Below are positions 1 through 13,774 of a stretch of 64,000 nt of DNA, in pieces (positions within the stretch are counted from its first letter, which is position 1; each line of letters opens with the position of its first letter). This stretch comes from Azoarcus sp. DD4. GTDB lineage: Bacteria; Pseudomonadota; Gammaproteobacteria; Burkholderiales; Rhodocyclaceae. The translations under genes were made by a program, and so were the position numbers. Where the stretch lies: assembly GCF_006496635.1 (NCBI RefSeq), contig NZ_CP022958.1, forward strand, positions 4,836,001-4,900,000, given 5' to 3'. The notes beneath the pieces are model-generated. The model searched no databases, was not told the origin of the DNA, and was given only the letters and a program-made list of their open reading frames with translations.

Positions 1-279
1 TACTGCTACCGCATCGCGCGCGAACTCGGCTCGCTGGCCGCCGCTGCCGGCGGGCTGGATGCGCTGGTGTTCACCGGCGGTATCGGCGAGCACGCCGCAC
101 CGGTGCGCGCAAAGGTGGCGCAGCTTTCGGCCTGGCTGGGAATCAGCATCGACGCGGCCGCCAACGACGGCAACGCCAGCCGTATCGACAGCGCCGACAG
201 CCGGGCGGCGGTGGCGGTGATGCCGACCAACGAGGAAGGCATGATCGCGCGCTACACCGTCGAGGTGCTCGGGTTGTGA
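1..279 (+). CDS. ackA: Acetate kinase, C-terminal part (cut by left edge)
   Basis: The reading frame is open from base 1 and stops at 277-279. It gives the last 92 residues of an acetate kinase, the enzyme that interconverts acetate plus ATP with acetyl phosphate. The family motif VFTGGIGEH, part of the ASKHA-fold nucleotide-binding region, is visible near residue 22 of the fragment, followed by the usual C-terminal segment that ends in a 'TNEE..IA' motif. The N-terminal two thirds lie outside the window. It converges on the TSUP permease gene and shares with it a 12-bp stem-loop. A phosphotransacetylase partner would be expected upstream but cannot be seen. Confidence 0.93.
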   Translation, partial: YCYRIARELGSLAAAAGGLDALVFTGGIGEHAAPVRAKVAQLSAWLGISIDAAANDGNASRIDSADSRAAVAVMPTNEEGMIARYTVEVLGL

Positions 280-289
280 GTCCGGCCGC

Positions 290-327
290 GGCTCAAGCTG
301 CCGCGGCATCCCACAGCAGCTTGAGCC
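290..327. terminator. Stem-loop between convergent ackA and TSUP genes
   Basis: A perfect 12-bp inverted repeat (GGCTCAAGCTGC at 290-301, its complement at 316-327) with a 14-nt loop begins 10 bases after the ackA stop and covers the last codons of the TSUP gene. The position between convergent genes suggests a bidirectional transcript end. Neither side has a clear T-run, so a stabilising or Rho-dependent end is also possible. Confidence 0.45.
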
Positions 328-1054
328 CTGACAGGCCGAGCATTGCGGTGGAAAAGAGGTAGAAGGGCCGCTCGGGAATGCGTCTGAGCAGACGCATTCC
401 CAGCCACACGCCGACCGGCACCAGCGGCAGCAGCAGCGCCGACATCAGCAGGGTGTCGTGGCTGAAGAGCTGCAGGCCGAGGTAGAAGGGCAGCTTGGCG
501 AGATTGATGGTGGCGAAGAAGAACACCGAAGTCGCCACGAAACGCTCGCGCGGCAAACCGCGGCCAAGCAGGTAGATCAGCAGCGGCGGCCCGCCGGCAT
601 GCGACAAGCTACTGGTGAAGCCCGAGGTGGCGCCGCAGACGGCGGCCCAGGCGCGCGGCACTGGCGTCACGGTCGGCCCGACAGTCGCTCGGCTGGATTT
701 TCGCAGCAGACGATCGGCGGCGAACACGACCGAGATCAACCCGAGCGCGCCGACCACCATGCGGTCGGACATCACACCGAAGGCCAGCGCGCCCAGCGCG
801 ATGCCGGTGAGCGCGGCCGGGACCAGCACCTTGAGTTCCTGCCAGTCGGCCTTGCCCCGCCAGGCGCGGATGCCGACCATGTCCATCGCGATCAGGATGG
901 GCAACACCACCGCCACTGCTTCGCGCGGCGGGATCCACATCGACATGAAGGGCACGGCCAGGCCGCCGAGCGCACCGCCGAGGCCCGACTTGGATATGCC
1001 GGTCAACAGGATGGCAATCGCGGTGACGATCCAGCCGCCAGCATCCATCTCCAT
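293..1054 (-). CDS. TSUP-family (TauE/SafE) membrane permease
   Basis: About 253 residues, strongly hydrophobic with roughly seven to eight predicted membrane segments, and the N-terminal pattern 'LLTGISKSGLGGALG..AVPFMSMWIPPREA' typical of the TauE/SafE (TSUP) family. Members export or import sulfite, sulfoacetate or other small organosulfur or carboxylate anions; the substrate here cannot be read from sequence. A longer frame begins at 1072, but that start lies inside a terminator hairpin. ATG at 1054 (or 1048) follows a GGAGG at 1059-1063, so I place the start there. The gene lies directly downstream of the gltBD terminator, which leaves no room for a promoter of its own between hairpin and start. 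Confidence 0.85.
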   Translation of the reverse strand: MEMDAGGWIVTAIAILLTGISKSGLGGALGGLAVPFMSMWIPPREAVAVVLPILIAMDMVGIRAWRGKADWQELKVLVPAALTGIALGALAFGVMSDRMVVGALGLISVVFAADRLLRKSSRATVGPTVTPVPRAWAAVCGATSGFTSSLSHAGGPPLLIYLLGRGLPRERFVATSVFFFATINLAKLPFYLGLQLFSHDTLLMSALLLPLVPVGVWLGMRLLRRIPERPFYLFSTAMLGLSGLKLLWDAAAA

Positions 1055-1063
1055 CGCGCCTCC

Positions 1064-1093
1064 AAAAAACAAGGGCGACCCGCAGGTCGCCCT
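1064..1093 (-). terminator. Rho-independent terminator of gltBD
   Basis: Read on the minus strand, a perfect 9-bp GC-rich stem (AGGGCGACC, loop TGCG, GGTCGCCCT) is followed by TGTTTTTT. This is a textbook intrinsic terminator, placed downstream of gltD and its duplicated tail. Its T-run abuts the Shine-Dalgarno sequence of the TSUP gene. Confidence 0.85.
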
Positions 1094-1114
1094 CTTCGTA
1101 CTGACCAGCGCCGC

Positions 1115-1182
1115 TCAACGCGGCAGGATGCTGGAACCCATCAGGAACTCATCGACCGCACGGGCGCACTGACGGCCCTCGC
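1115..1182 (-). pseudogene. Duplicated 3' end of gltD (orphan fragment)
   Basis: This 68-bp stretch repeats the 3' end of gltD at 1240-1307 with only three mismatches and an offset of 125 bp. On the minus strand it encodes the gltD C-terminus GRQCARAVDEFLMGSSILPR and a stop, against ...SSLLPR in the intact gene. One mismatch is synonymous (Val) and the other two fall in one Leu/Ile codon. Similarity ends abruptly on the upstream side, so it is a fragment and not a tandem repeat. No start codon or ribosome site serves it. Confidence 0.9.
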
Positions 1183-1183
1183 C

Positions 1184-1205
1184 GGACGGTCCGGTCGGAC
1201 CGTCC
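1184..1205. other. Perfect stem-loop between gltD and its duplicated tail
   Basis: GGACGGTCC, loop GGTC, GGACCGTCC: a 9-bp perfect stem in the spacer between the two copies of the gltD tail. There is no T-run on either side. It could protect the transcript end or mark a recombination junction. An 11-bp inverted pair (1226-1236 and 1306-1316) also brackets most of the intact gltD tail. Confidence 0.6.
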
Positions 1206-1239
1206 TCGTCAACTCGCCCCCGCGCGGGCGATTCGCCAA

Positions 1240-2706
<1,467 letters not shown>

Positions 2707-2708
2707 TT

Positions 2709-7382
<4,674 letters not shown>

Positions 7383-7436
7383 CTCGTTCTTCCTCGAAAC
7401 AACTCGCGCGCCGGCTAGGTTTCCGGCGCAGGTCGG

Positions 7437-7464
7437 GCGGCGCAATCGTACGATTGTGCGCCGC
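7437..7464. promoter_or_regulatory. Long imperfect palindrome upstream of gltB (operator or RNA hairpin)
   Basis: GCGGCG-CAATCGTACGATTG-TG-CGCCGC: a perfect 14-bp palindrome (7443-7456) extended by a 6-bp GC arm on each side, with one 2-nt bulge. It lies about 55-80 bases before the gltB start. On the minus strand a poor promoter (TTGGCA, 15 bp, TACGAT) has its -10 inside the palindrome, so a dimeric regulator could act here. As RNA it would form a strong hairpin in the gltB leader. Confidence 0.55.
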
Positions 7465-7473
7465 TTGCCAAAG

Positions 7474-7492
7474 CCGCACGCAGGACGTGCGG
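7474..7492. other. Small hairpin in the gltB leader
   Basis: Perfect 7-bp stem CCGCACG / CGTGCGG with a 5-nt loop, 10 bases from the larger palindrome and just downstream (in the gltB direction) of the intrinsic terminator. It has no T-run of its own. It may be part of a folded leader RNA. Confidence 0.45.
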
Positions 7493-7496
7493 ACAC

Positions 7497-7526
7497 AAAA
7501 AAGCCGGGCGCGTAGGCACGCCGGCT
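7497..7526 (-). terminator. Intrinsic terminator downstream of dgt and inside the likely gltB leader
   Basis: On the minus strand an AGCCGG...CCGGCT stem (inner CG pairs possible) runs directly into TTTTTT. It would end transcription arriving from the pil-aro-dgt block. A good sigma-70 promoter lies upstream of it at 7583-7611, so it may also act as an attenuator within the gltB leader. Confidence 0.75.
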
Positions 7527-7582
7527 CTGCACGATCGGCCCTTGGGCGCTCGATCGCTACGAACACAACAAACGGATGGTCG

Positions 7583-7611
7583 AATATACCCCCGCGAAAC
7601 GCACGATTCAA
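7583..7611 (-). promoter_or_regulatory. Candidate sigma-70 promoter for gltBD
   Basis: On the minus strand TTGAAT, a spacer of exactly 17 bp, then TATATT. Transcription would start near 7576, giving a gltB leader of about 195 bases that includes the terminator at 7497-7526 and two further hairpins. Confidence 0.6.
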
Positions 7612-7644
7612 GCAGTTTTTGCGCTGCGGTAAGACTATGATGAT

Positions 7645-8778
7645 TCAATGGATTTCGCCAACCGCGAAGAGGCGGCGGTGTTCCTTCATCGCGTAGCGGT
7701 CTGTCATCCCGGCGATATAGTCGGCAATGGCGCGAGCCTTGTCGCCCCTTGCTTTCTCCTGGTACTGCGGCGGCAGCAGCCGGGGATCGGCCATGAAGGC
7801 GCCGAAAAGGTCGCCGACGATGCGACGGGCCTTGTCCGTCATCCTCAGCACCTGATAGTGGTGGTAGAGATTGTCGCGCAGGAAGACCTTGAGCTCGCGC
7901 ATCCGCGGCTGGAGGTCCGACGAGTAGGCCACCAGCCGCGACGCGGCGCGGACGTCGTCCAGGGTGACGACACCGGCAGCGGCGATGTTCGCACGCGTCT
8001 GCCCGATCAGGTCGAGCGCCATCGCATTGACCATGCCGCGTACCGTCTCGCTGATCAGCTTGCGCCCGCCGAGGCCTGGCCAGCGGCGCTCGACCTCGCG
8101 CCTGTGGCTGGCGAAGATAGGAACACCATCCAACTGCTCCAACGTGATCAGCCCCGAGCGCAGACCGTCATCGACGTCGTGGTTGTTGTAGGCGATCTCG
8201 TCGGCAAGATTGGCAAGCTGCGCCTCGAGCGATGGCTGGGTCCCATCGATGAAACGCCGCCCGATATCGCCCAGCCTCTCGGCGTTGGGACGCGAGCAAT
8301 GCTTGAGGATGCCTTCGCGGGTTTCGAAGGTGAGATTGAGGCCATCGAATGCTGCGTAGCGATCTTCGAGCAACTCGACCGTCCGCAGCGACTGCAGGTT
8401 GTGTTCAAAGCCGCCATGTTCCTTCATGCAGGCGTGCAGTGCATCCTGGCCGGCATGCCCGAAGGGTGTATGACCGAGATCGTGAGCCAGCGCGATCGCC
8501 TCGGCCAGATCCTCGTTCAGGCCGAGCGCCCGCGCGACACTGCGAGTGAGCTGCGCGACCTCGATGCTGTGGGTCAGACGGGTACGGAACAGGTCACCCT
8601 CGTGGTTCACGAAGACCTGGGTCTTGTACTCGAGGCGACGAAAAGCGGTGGAATGGACGATGCGATCCCGGTCGCGCTGGAACTCGCCACGGCCGACCGG
8701 CGGAGATTCGGCATGCACACGACCGCGGGACAAGGCCTCGGTAACGGCGTAGCTGGCGCCCTGCACCGCGTCACTCAC
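7645..8778 (-). CDS. dgt: Deoxyguanosinetriphosphate triphosphohydrolase-like dNTPase
   Basis: 377 residues from a GTG at 8778 that overlaps the aroB stop (GTGA). The longer frame to 9075 only runs through aroB and is rejected. HD-superfamily metal ligands are visible: His in THSIEVAQ and the HD pair in ALAHDLGHTPFGHAG, with a later Asp in LADEIAYNNHDVDDG. Such enzymes hydrolyse dNTPs to the deoxynucleoside and triphosphate. The length fits the shorter Dgt-like type rather than the 505-residue E. coli enzyme, so substrate preference is uncertain. It is the last gene of the minus-strand pil-aro block and is followed by an intrinsic terminator. Confidence 0.92.
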   Translation of the reverse strand: MSDAVQGASYAVTEALSRGRVHAESPPVGRGEFQRDRDRIVHSTAFRRLEYKTQVFVNHEGDLFRTRLTHSIEVAQLTRSVARALGLNEDLAEAIALAHDLGHTPFGHAGQDALHACMKEHGGFEHNLQSLRTVELLEDRYAAFDGLNLTFETREGILKHCSRPNAERLGDIGRRFIDGTQPSLEAQLANLADEIAYNNHDVDDGLRSGLITLEQLDGVPIFASHRREVERRWPGLGGRKLISETVRGMVNAMALDLIGQTRANIAAAGVVTLDDVRAASRLVAYSSDLQPRMRELKVFLRDNLYHHYQVLRMTDKARRIVGDLFGAFMADPRLLPPQYQEKARGDKARAIADYIAGMTDRYAMKEHRRLFAVGEIH

Positions 8779-9857
8779 GCGCAGCAGCGCTCGATTGCCG
8801 CAATGATATCGGCCTGCGGCGACTCGGCGTGCATGACGGCCTGGCCGATTGCCCGCAGCAGGACCAGGCGCAAACGACCTGCCTCCACCTTCTTGTCGTG
8901 CGCCATCAGATCGAGATAGCGCTCGACGCCAAGATCCGGGCCACGAACGGGCAGCCCCGCCCGCAGGAACAATGCGTCGATGCGCTCGACGTCGGCGCCG
9001 GACAGCCAACCAAGGCGACGCGACAGCTCCGCTGCCATCATCGTACCGGCGGCAACCGCCTCGCCATGCAGCCATTCGCCATAGCCCAAGCCGGTTTCGA
9101 TGGCATGACCGAAGGTATGGCCGAGATTGAGGAGGGCGCGCTCCCCCTGCTCGGTTTCATCTGCAACGACCACCTCTGCCTTGTTCCGGCAGGATCGTTC
9201 GATGGCATACGCCAGCGCCTCGGCATCGCGTTCGAGCAGGCGCTCGACGTTGCGCTCCAGCCAGTCGAAGAAGTCCGGATCGCGGATCAGGCCATACTTG
9301 ATGACCTCGGCCAGGCCCGCCGACAACTCCCGCTCCGGCAGGGTATCTAGTGTGGCGGTGTCGGCAAGCACCAGCTTCGGCTGGTAGAAGGCACCGACCA
9401 TGTTCTTGCCGAGCGGGTGGTTGATCGCGGTCTTGCCGCCGACAGACGAATCCACCTGGGACAGCAAAGTGGTCGGCACCTGGATGAACGGCATGCCACG
9501 CTGATATGTCGCGGCGGCGAAACCGCCCATGTCCCCCACCACGCCACCGCCGAGTGCAATCAGGGTGGTGGAGCGCTCGCAGCGCTCGCCCAGCAGCATG
9601 TCGAAGATCAGGTTGAGCGTTGGCCAGTCCTTGTGCGCTTCGCCGTCGGGTAACACGACGGACGACACCGTGATCCCATTGGCCCGCAGGCCGGCGCAGA
9701 AGCGGTCGAGATAGAGCGGCCCGACGACATCGTTGGTCACCACCGCAACGCGCCGCGTACGCAGATGGGGCAGCACAAGCTCCGCTCGGTCGATCAGGCC
9801 CCGCTCGATCAGGATGGGGTAGCTGCGCGCCCCCAGGGCGACATTCAATGTGCGCAT
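8775..9857 (-). CDS. aroB: 3-Dehydroquinate synthase
   Basis: 360 residues, standard length. It converts DAHP to 3-dehydroquinate, the second shikimate-pathway step, using NAD and a divalent metal. The family motifs are clear: a glycine-rich GGGVVGDMGGFAA, QVPTTLLSQVDSSVGGK around the active site, and the metal-binding region with HTFGHAIE and HGEAVAAG. The start overlaps the end of aroK by 13 bases and the stop overlaps dgt, so expression is translationally coupled within the block. Confidence 0.97.
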   Translation of the reverse strand: MRTLNVALGARSYPILIERGLIDRAELVLPHLRTRRVAVVTNDVVGPLYLDRFCAGLRANGITVSSVVLPDGEAHKDWPTLNLIFDMLLGERCERSTTLIALGGGVVGDMGGFAAATYQRGMPFIQVPTTLLSQVDSSVGGKTAINHPLGKNMVGAFYQPKLVLADTATLDTLPERELSAGLAEVIKYGLIRDPDFFDWLERNVERLLERDAEALAYAIERSCRNKAEVVVADETEQGERALLNLGHTFGHAIETGLGYGEWLHGEAVAAGTMMAAELSRRLGWLSGADVERIDALFLRAGLPVRGPDLGVERYLDLMAHDKKVEAGRLRLVLLRAIGQAVMHAESPQADIIAAIERCCA

Positions 9858-10396
9858 ATGGGCTTTTTGAAGGTAGACAAGGCTTTCTCGATCTGACGCA
9901 CCATCGCCCCCGGATTACCCCGTCCGCCATCGACGACGATATCGGCGACCTGGCGATACAAGGGGTCTCGCTCGCGGTGGAGCTGCTCTATGCGCAAGCG
10001 CGGGTTCTCGACCTGAAGCAGGGGGCGATTGCGGTCGTGCCGGGTGCGCTCCCACAGGACGTGAGGCGGCACATTCAGATAGATGACGATGCCGCGTCTG
10101 GCAAGCAGATCTCGGTTGGATGGGTCGAGAACGACGCCACCGCCGGTCGCAAGCACAAGCTCGGGCTCCAGCGTGAGTTCGTCTATGGTTTGCGACTCCC
10201 GGCGCCTGAAGCCCGCCTCGCCCTCGATCTCGAAAATGGTGGGGATGCTGACGCCTGTACGCGCCACGATCTCATGGTCACAGTCGACGAAGCGCACACC
10301 GCGCCGCTTCGCGAGTTCTCGCCCGACAGTCGTCTTTCCGGCGCCCATCATGCCGATCAATATCAAGCAGCTCACATGCAACTCGCCGGTGTTCAT
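9845..10396 (-). CDS. aroK: Shikimate kinase
   Basis: 183 residues. Phosphorylates shikimate with ATP. Walker A GMMGAGKTT is at residues 15-23, the substrate-binding FVDCDHEI follows, and RRRESQ and ATGGGVVL match the shikimate contacts; the LID arginines are in RNRPLLQ. ATG at 10396 has no obvious ribosome site. A GTG seven codons further in (VSCLILIG) has GGCGAG before it and would give a more typical N-terminus, so the start is uncertain by that amount. It follows pilQ after a strong stem-loop. Confidence 0.95.
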   Translation of the reverse strand: MNTGELHVSCLILIGMMGAGKTTVGRELAKRRGVRFVDCDHEIVARTGVSIPTIFEIEGEAGFRRRESQTIDELTLEPELVLATGGGVVLDPSNRDLLARRGIVIYLNVPPHVLWERTRHDRNRPLLQVENPRLRIEQLHRERDPLYRQVADIVVDGGRGNPGAMVRQIEKALSTFKKPICAH

Positions 10397-10404
10397 AAAT
10401 GCAC

Positions 10405-10436
10405 GGGGCGGCCATCCTCACCGGAATGGCCGCCCC
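10405..10436. terminator. Strong stem-loop between pilQ and aroK
   Basis: A perfect 11-bp inverted repeat (GGGGCGGCCAT / ATGGCCGCCCC) with a 10-nt loop fills most of the 66-bp pilQ-aroK gap. There is no T-run on either strand, so it is not a classical terminator. It may cap the 3' end of pil mRNA or attenuate read-through into aroKB. Confidence 0.5.
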
Positions 10437-10462
10437 GAAGATTGTAGCAGCAAGCTGCCGGC

Positions 10463-12589
10463 TTACCTCAGCGTCAGCGCATCCGAGACGATCTTCGGAG
10501 TAATGAAGACCAGCAGTTCCTTCCGGTTCGAAATCTTGCTACGCGTACGGAAGAGGAAACCGACGACCGGTAGTTCGCCGAGGACCGGAACACGGTCTTC
10601 GTTGCTGGTTTCCTCTTCTTCGTAGATGCCACCGATCACCACCGTGCCACCGTTGTCGATGAGCACCTCGCTCTTGACGTTCTTCGTCTCGATCGGCGGC
10701 ACGCCCAGCAAGGCCGATTCGAACAGCGGCCGATCCTTGTTGACCTCGATCGACAGCTGCAGGCGACCGTCCGGCGTGATCTGCGGCTTAACCTTGAGCG
10801 ACAGCACCGCCTTCTTGAAGGACACGTTGGTCGCACCGGAACTCGACGCCTGCTGGTACGGAATTTCTGTACCCTGCTCGATCGACGCCTCGACCTGGTT
10901 GGCAGTCAGCACGCGCGGGCTGGACACCACCCGGCCGCGCCCATCGGACTCCAGCGCAGACAACTCCAGGTTGAGGAAGCGGGTGAGGCTGCTGTTGAAC
11001 AAGGTCAGGTTCAGATTGCCGAAGCCGTTGGGCAAGAAGCCCGACCCGCTCGTAGCCGACTCGCCGATATTGCGCTGGAAGTTGACCACACCGTCGGTCG
11101 TAGTCGAATTGACGAACTCTGACGACCCGAAACCCAACTGCGCGCCACCACCCAGGCTCCTGTCCTTGGCGTCGCCATACCCCAGACGAACGCCCAGATC
11201 ACGGGCGAACTCCTTGCTCGCCTCGACGATCCGAGCCTCGATCAGAACCTGCCGCGGCGCGATGTCGATTTCCGTGACCAGGCGGCGCAGCGCCGCCAAA
11301 CGGGAAGCCACGTCGGTCACGAAGATCTTGTTGCTGCGATCGTCGACCACCACGCTGCCCCGCTTGGAGAGCATCGTATTGTCCTTGCTCTTCAGGAAGT
11401 CGAAGATTGCCTTGGCCTTGTGATAGTTGATCTGGAAGCTCTCGGTCTGCAGCGGCTCGAGATCGCCGATCTGCGCCTTGGATTCGAGCTGCAGCTTTTC
11501 ACGGGTGGCAAGTTCCTCGCCGGGTGCGATCCAGATGACGTTGCCGCTCTTGCGCATGTCCAGGCCCTTGGCCTGGAGGATGATGTCCAGCGCCTGATCC
11601 CAGGGAACATCCTTGAGCCGCAGGGTCAGACTGCCTTGCACCGTATCGGAGGTGATGATGTTGAAATTGGTGAAATCGGCGATGACCTGGAGCACCGAAC
11701 GGACGTCGATGTTCTGGAAATTGAGCGAGAGCTTCTCTCCCTGATATTGACCGCGCTGCACCAGCTTGTTCGGATCATCGACGACCCGCTTCACCTCGAG
11801 CACGAACTGGTTGTCGCTCTGATAGGCGTTGTGCTCCCATTGCCCGGTCGGCGTCACCACGAGGCGAACCTTGTCACCCTGCTGCTGGGACTCCATCACG
11901 GTAATCGGCGTGGCGAAGTCGGTGACATCCGCACGGCGGCGCAGATGCTCTGGCAGCGAGGTCTTGAGGAACTCGACCACCAGCTTGCCGCCCTGCTGAC
12001 GGATATCGATACCGGTGTCCGCACTGGACAGCTGAACGATCACCCGCCCCTCGCCATCCTTGCCGCGACGGAAATTGATATCGCGAATCGCGCTGCCGTC
12101 GGTAGCGACCGCACGGGAATCCGCAAAATTCGCGAACGACTGCGATGCCGTGGTCGTAGTCACCGCTGCTTCGTTGACGGGCGTAAGAGCGATGACCACG
12201 TTGCGGCCATCGAGGCGCGTCTGGTAGGGCGTCATCTTGACCAGATTCAACACCAGGCGCGTGCGATCGCCCGCCTGAACGATGTTGGCGCTGCGCAACT
12301 CACCCTGGCCAATGTCCTGCACACTGCGCCCAAGCGCATTCACTGTGCCGGGGAAGTCGAATGCGATGCGCGCCGGATTGGCGACACTGAAACTCGCCGG
12401 AGCCGCAGTCAGCGGCTCCTTGAGTTCCACCCGTACATAGAGGCTCCCGCCCTGTTCCGCGACTTCGAGCGCCTGAATCTGGTTGCCGGTGGGTTGAGCC
12501 GGAGCGTTGTCCTGGGCCAGGGAGTCCGCCACGGGCGCAGCCAGGGCCACAATCGCTGCGAGCAGCAGCGCGCTGATTCCGTTCTTCAT
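10463..12589 (-). CDS. pilQ: Type IV pilus outer-membrane secretin PilQ
   Basis: 708 residues with a signal peptide (LLLAAIVALAAPVADSLAQ). Two AMIN peptidoglycan-binding domains occupy the first roughly 240 residues. An STN/N0 domain follows (QNIDVRSVLQVIADFTNFN), then an N1 domain and the C-terminal secretin barrel, with the conserved VVSSPRVLTANQVEASI and the terminal LLVFITPKIV. It forms the multimeric channel through which the pilus crosses the outer membrane. The start overlaps the end of pilP (ATGA). It is the last gene of pilMNOPQ. Confidence 0.97.
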   Translation of the reverse strand: MKNGISALLLAAIVALAAPVADSLAQDNAPAQPTGNQIQALEVAEQGGSLYVRVELKEPLTAAPASFSVANPARIAFDFPGTVNALGRSVQDIGQGELRSANIVQAGDRTRLVLNLVKMTPYQTRLDGRNVVIALTPVNEAAVTTTTASQSFANFADSRAVATDGSAIRDINFRRGKDGEGRVIVQLSSADTGIDIRQQGGKLVVEFLKTSLPEHLRRRADVTDFATPITVMESQQQGDKVRLVVTPTGQWEHNAYQSDNQFVLEVKRVVDDPNKLVQRGQYQGEKLSLNFQNIDVRSVLQVIADFTNFNIITSDTVQGSLTLRLKDVPWDQALDIILQAKGLDMRKSGNVIWIAPGEELATREKLQLESKAQIGDLEPLQTESFQINYHKAKAIFDFLKSKDNTMLSKRGSVVVDDRSNKIFVTDVASRLAALRRLVTEIDIAPRQVLIEARIVEASKEFARDLGVRLGYGDAKDRSLGGGAQLGFGSSEFVNSTTTDGVVNFQRNIGESATSGSGFLPNGFGNLNLTLFNSSLTRFLNLELSALESDGRGRVVSSPRVLTANQVEASIEQGTEIPYQQASSSGATNVSFKKAVLSLKVKPQITPDGRLQLSIEVNKDRPLFESALLGVPPIETKNVKSEVLIDNGGTVVIGGIYEEEETSNEDRVPVLGELPVVGFLFRTRSKISNRKELLVFITPKIVSDALTLR

Positions 12590-13100
12590 CTTCTGCCCTC
12601 CGGGCGCTCCTGCAACAACAGCGAGCTAGTACGCTCGACCCAATCGCCGTTCATGTCTTCCACAAGCTCCCTGAGCGTCACTTCCGACTCGCTGATCGCG
12701 GTGACCACACCGAAATCCTGCCCCATGTAGTTGCCTACCTTGACCTGATAAAGACTCTTGTCCACCTGCACCAAGGCATGCACCACCTTGTTCTGCATCA
12801 ACACGCCGACCATCTTCAGCGATTCGAGCGGATATGCCTCGAGCGGCTCGCGGCGGCGGTCGAGATTGGGACGCAAACCGCCCCCCCTTTCTTCTCGGGT
12901 TCGATCCGTGCCGTCGTGAAGGGCTCCACCGCTGCCGTGGCAGCGTAGTCGACGGTCGGGAAAGGCTTGATTTCGGGCAAGGGTTTTGCCGTGCCGCGCA
13001 TGCCCTTGGCCTGCTCATCCATCCACGCCTGGATATTCTCCTGATCGCTGGAGCATGCGACCAGGCAAGTACAGCACACCGCCAGCCAAAGCGCTCTCAT
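12586..13100 (-). pseudogene. pilP: Type IV pilus inner-membrane lipoprotein PilP, frameshifted at a G7 tract
   Basis: PilP links the PilM/N/O platform to the secretin. The first half begins at 13100 (overlapping the pilO stop) with a lipoprotein signal ending in the lipobox LVAC-S. It runs through the linker to '...RIEPEKKG' and then leaves frame at a run of seven G (C on the plus strand, 12881-12887). The rest of PilP, from 'LRPNLDRRREPLEAYPLESLKMVG' to the stop at 12586, is intact in the next frame. One more G would restore a 171-residue PilP of normal length. All other features of a functional gene remain. Assembly error, a real mutation and slippage-based phase variation all fit. Confidence 0.9.
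12881..12887. repeat. Homopolymer C7/G7 at the pilP frameshift
   Basis: Seven C on the plus strand (G on the pilP coding strand) in the linker region of pilP. With seven the frame breaks; with eight (or five) it is open. Its location in the disordered linker between lipid anchor and folded domain means length changes would alter frame only. Confidence 0.95.
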
Positions 13101-13774
13101 CGCTTCTTCCCCTTCGCAGCTTTTTCCGCCTGCCGCCTGCGGGCAAGCTCCTCTTCATCGAGGTAGCGATAGGTTATTGCCTTGGCGTTGAGCTTGAGCC
13201 TGCCGTCCTTGGTGGCTTCGAGCGCGACGTTGTTCAAGGTGACAATTCGGGGCATGCGGGCAACGTCGCTGGCGAACTCGCCGAGATCGTGATAACCGCC
13301 GGTGACGACGACATCGATCGGCATTTCCGCGTAGAAGTCCTTCACCTGATCCGCACCAGGCTTGAACAATTCGAACTGCAAGCCACGACCAAGCCCCGCC
13401 TGGTTGATATCGGACAGCAGAGAATCCATTTCGGCGCGATTTGGCAGCTGCTTGAGCAGCGCGCCGAACTGTCTGTCGATCTCCGCCAGCTGCCGCTTGT
13501 GCTCGTCGAGATTGACCGCCTCCTTCTTCTTCGCGACCCAGTCCTGGCGCAACTGAACCTCCTCAGCCTCGCGCTGTTTCAACGTCTCGGCCTGTTCGCG
13601 CCAGTCGAACCACCATGCGGCGGCCAGGGTCAAGGTCAGCAAACCGGCGAAAACCGCCACTCGCGGCGCCAGCGGCCATGTTCCGGGCTCATTGGGATTG
13701 AGCCCCTTGAAGTCCTGGGCAAGACGCTGGAAGTCGATGCCGCGGGCATTACCAAGCGCACCGGAGCCTTTCAT
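13097..13774 (-). CDS. pilO: Type IV pilus inner-membrane protein PilO
   Basis: 225 residues: a short cytoplasmic N-terminus, one membrane segment near residues 33-52 (RVAVFAGLLTLTLAAAWWF), a coiled-coil stretch rich in Glu/Lys/Gln, and a ferredoxin-like C-terminal domain. PilO pairs with PilN and PilP to form the periplasmic alignment complex of the pilus machine. Both ends overlap their neighbours by 4 bases (ATGA), so it is translationally coupled to pilN and pilP. The name rests on order and architecture more than on sequence motifs, as is usual for PilO. Confidence 0.93.
   Translation of the reverse strand: MKGSGALGNARGIDFQRLAQDFKGLNPNEPGTWPLAPRVAVFAGLLTLTLAAAWWFDWREQAETLKQREAEEVQLRQDWVAKKKEAVNLDEHKRQLAEIDRQFGALLKQLPNRAEMDSLLSDINQAGLGRGLQFELFKPGADQVKDFYAEMPIDVVVTGGYHDLGEFASDVARMPRIVTLNNVALEATKDGRLKLNAKAITYRYLDEEELARRRQAEKAAKGKKR

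Noticed and set aside
1055..1072. Upstream start for the TSUP permease at 1072
   Set aside because: It lies at the edge of the terminator stem and has no Shine-Dalgarno; GGAGG precedes the later ATG.
8779..9075. N-terminal extension of dgt
   Set aside because: 99 extra codons read through aroB in another frame; the GTG overlapping the aroB stop gives the conserved start.
12586..12876. The second half of pilP as an independent 96-residue gene
   Set aside because: It would need a TTG start without a ribosome site and is simply the C-terminal domain of PilP in the next frame.
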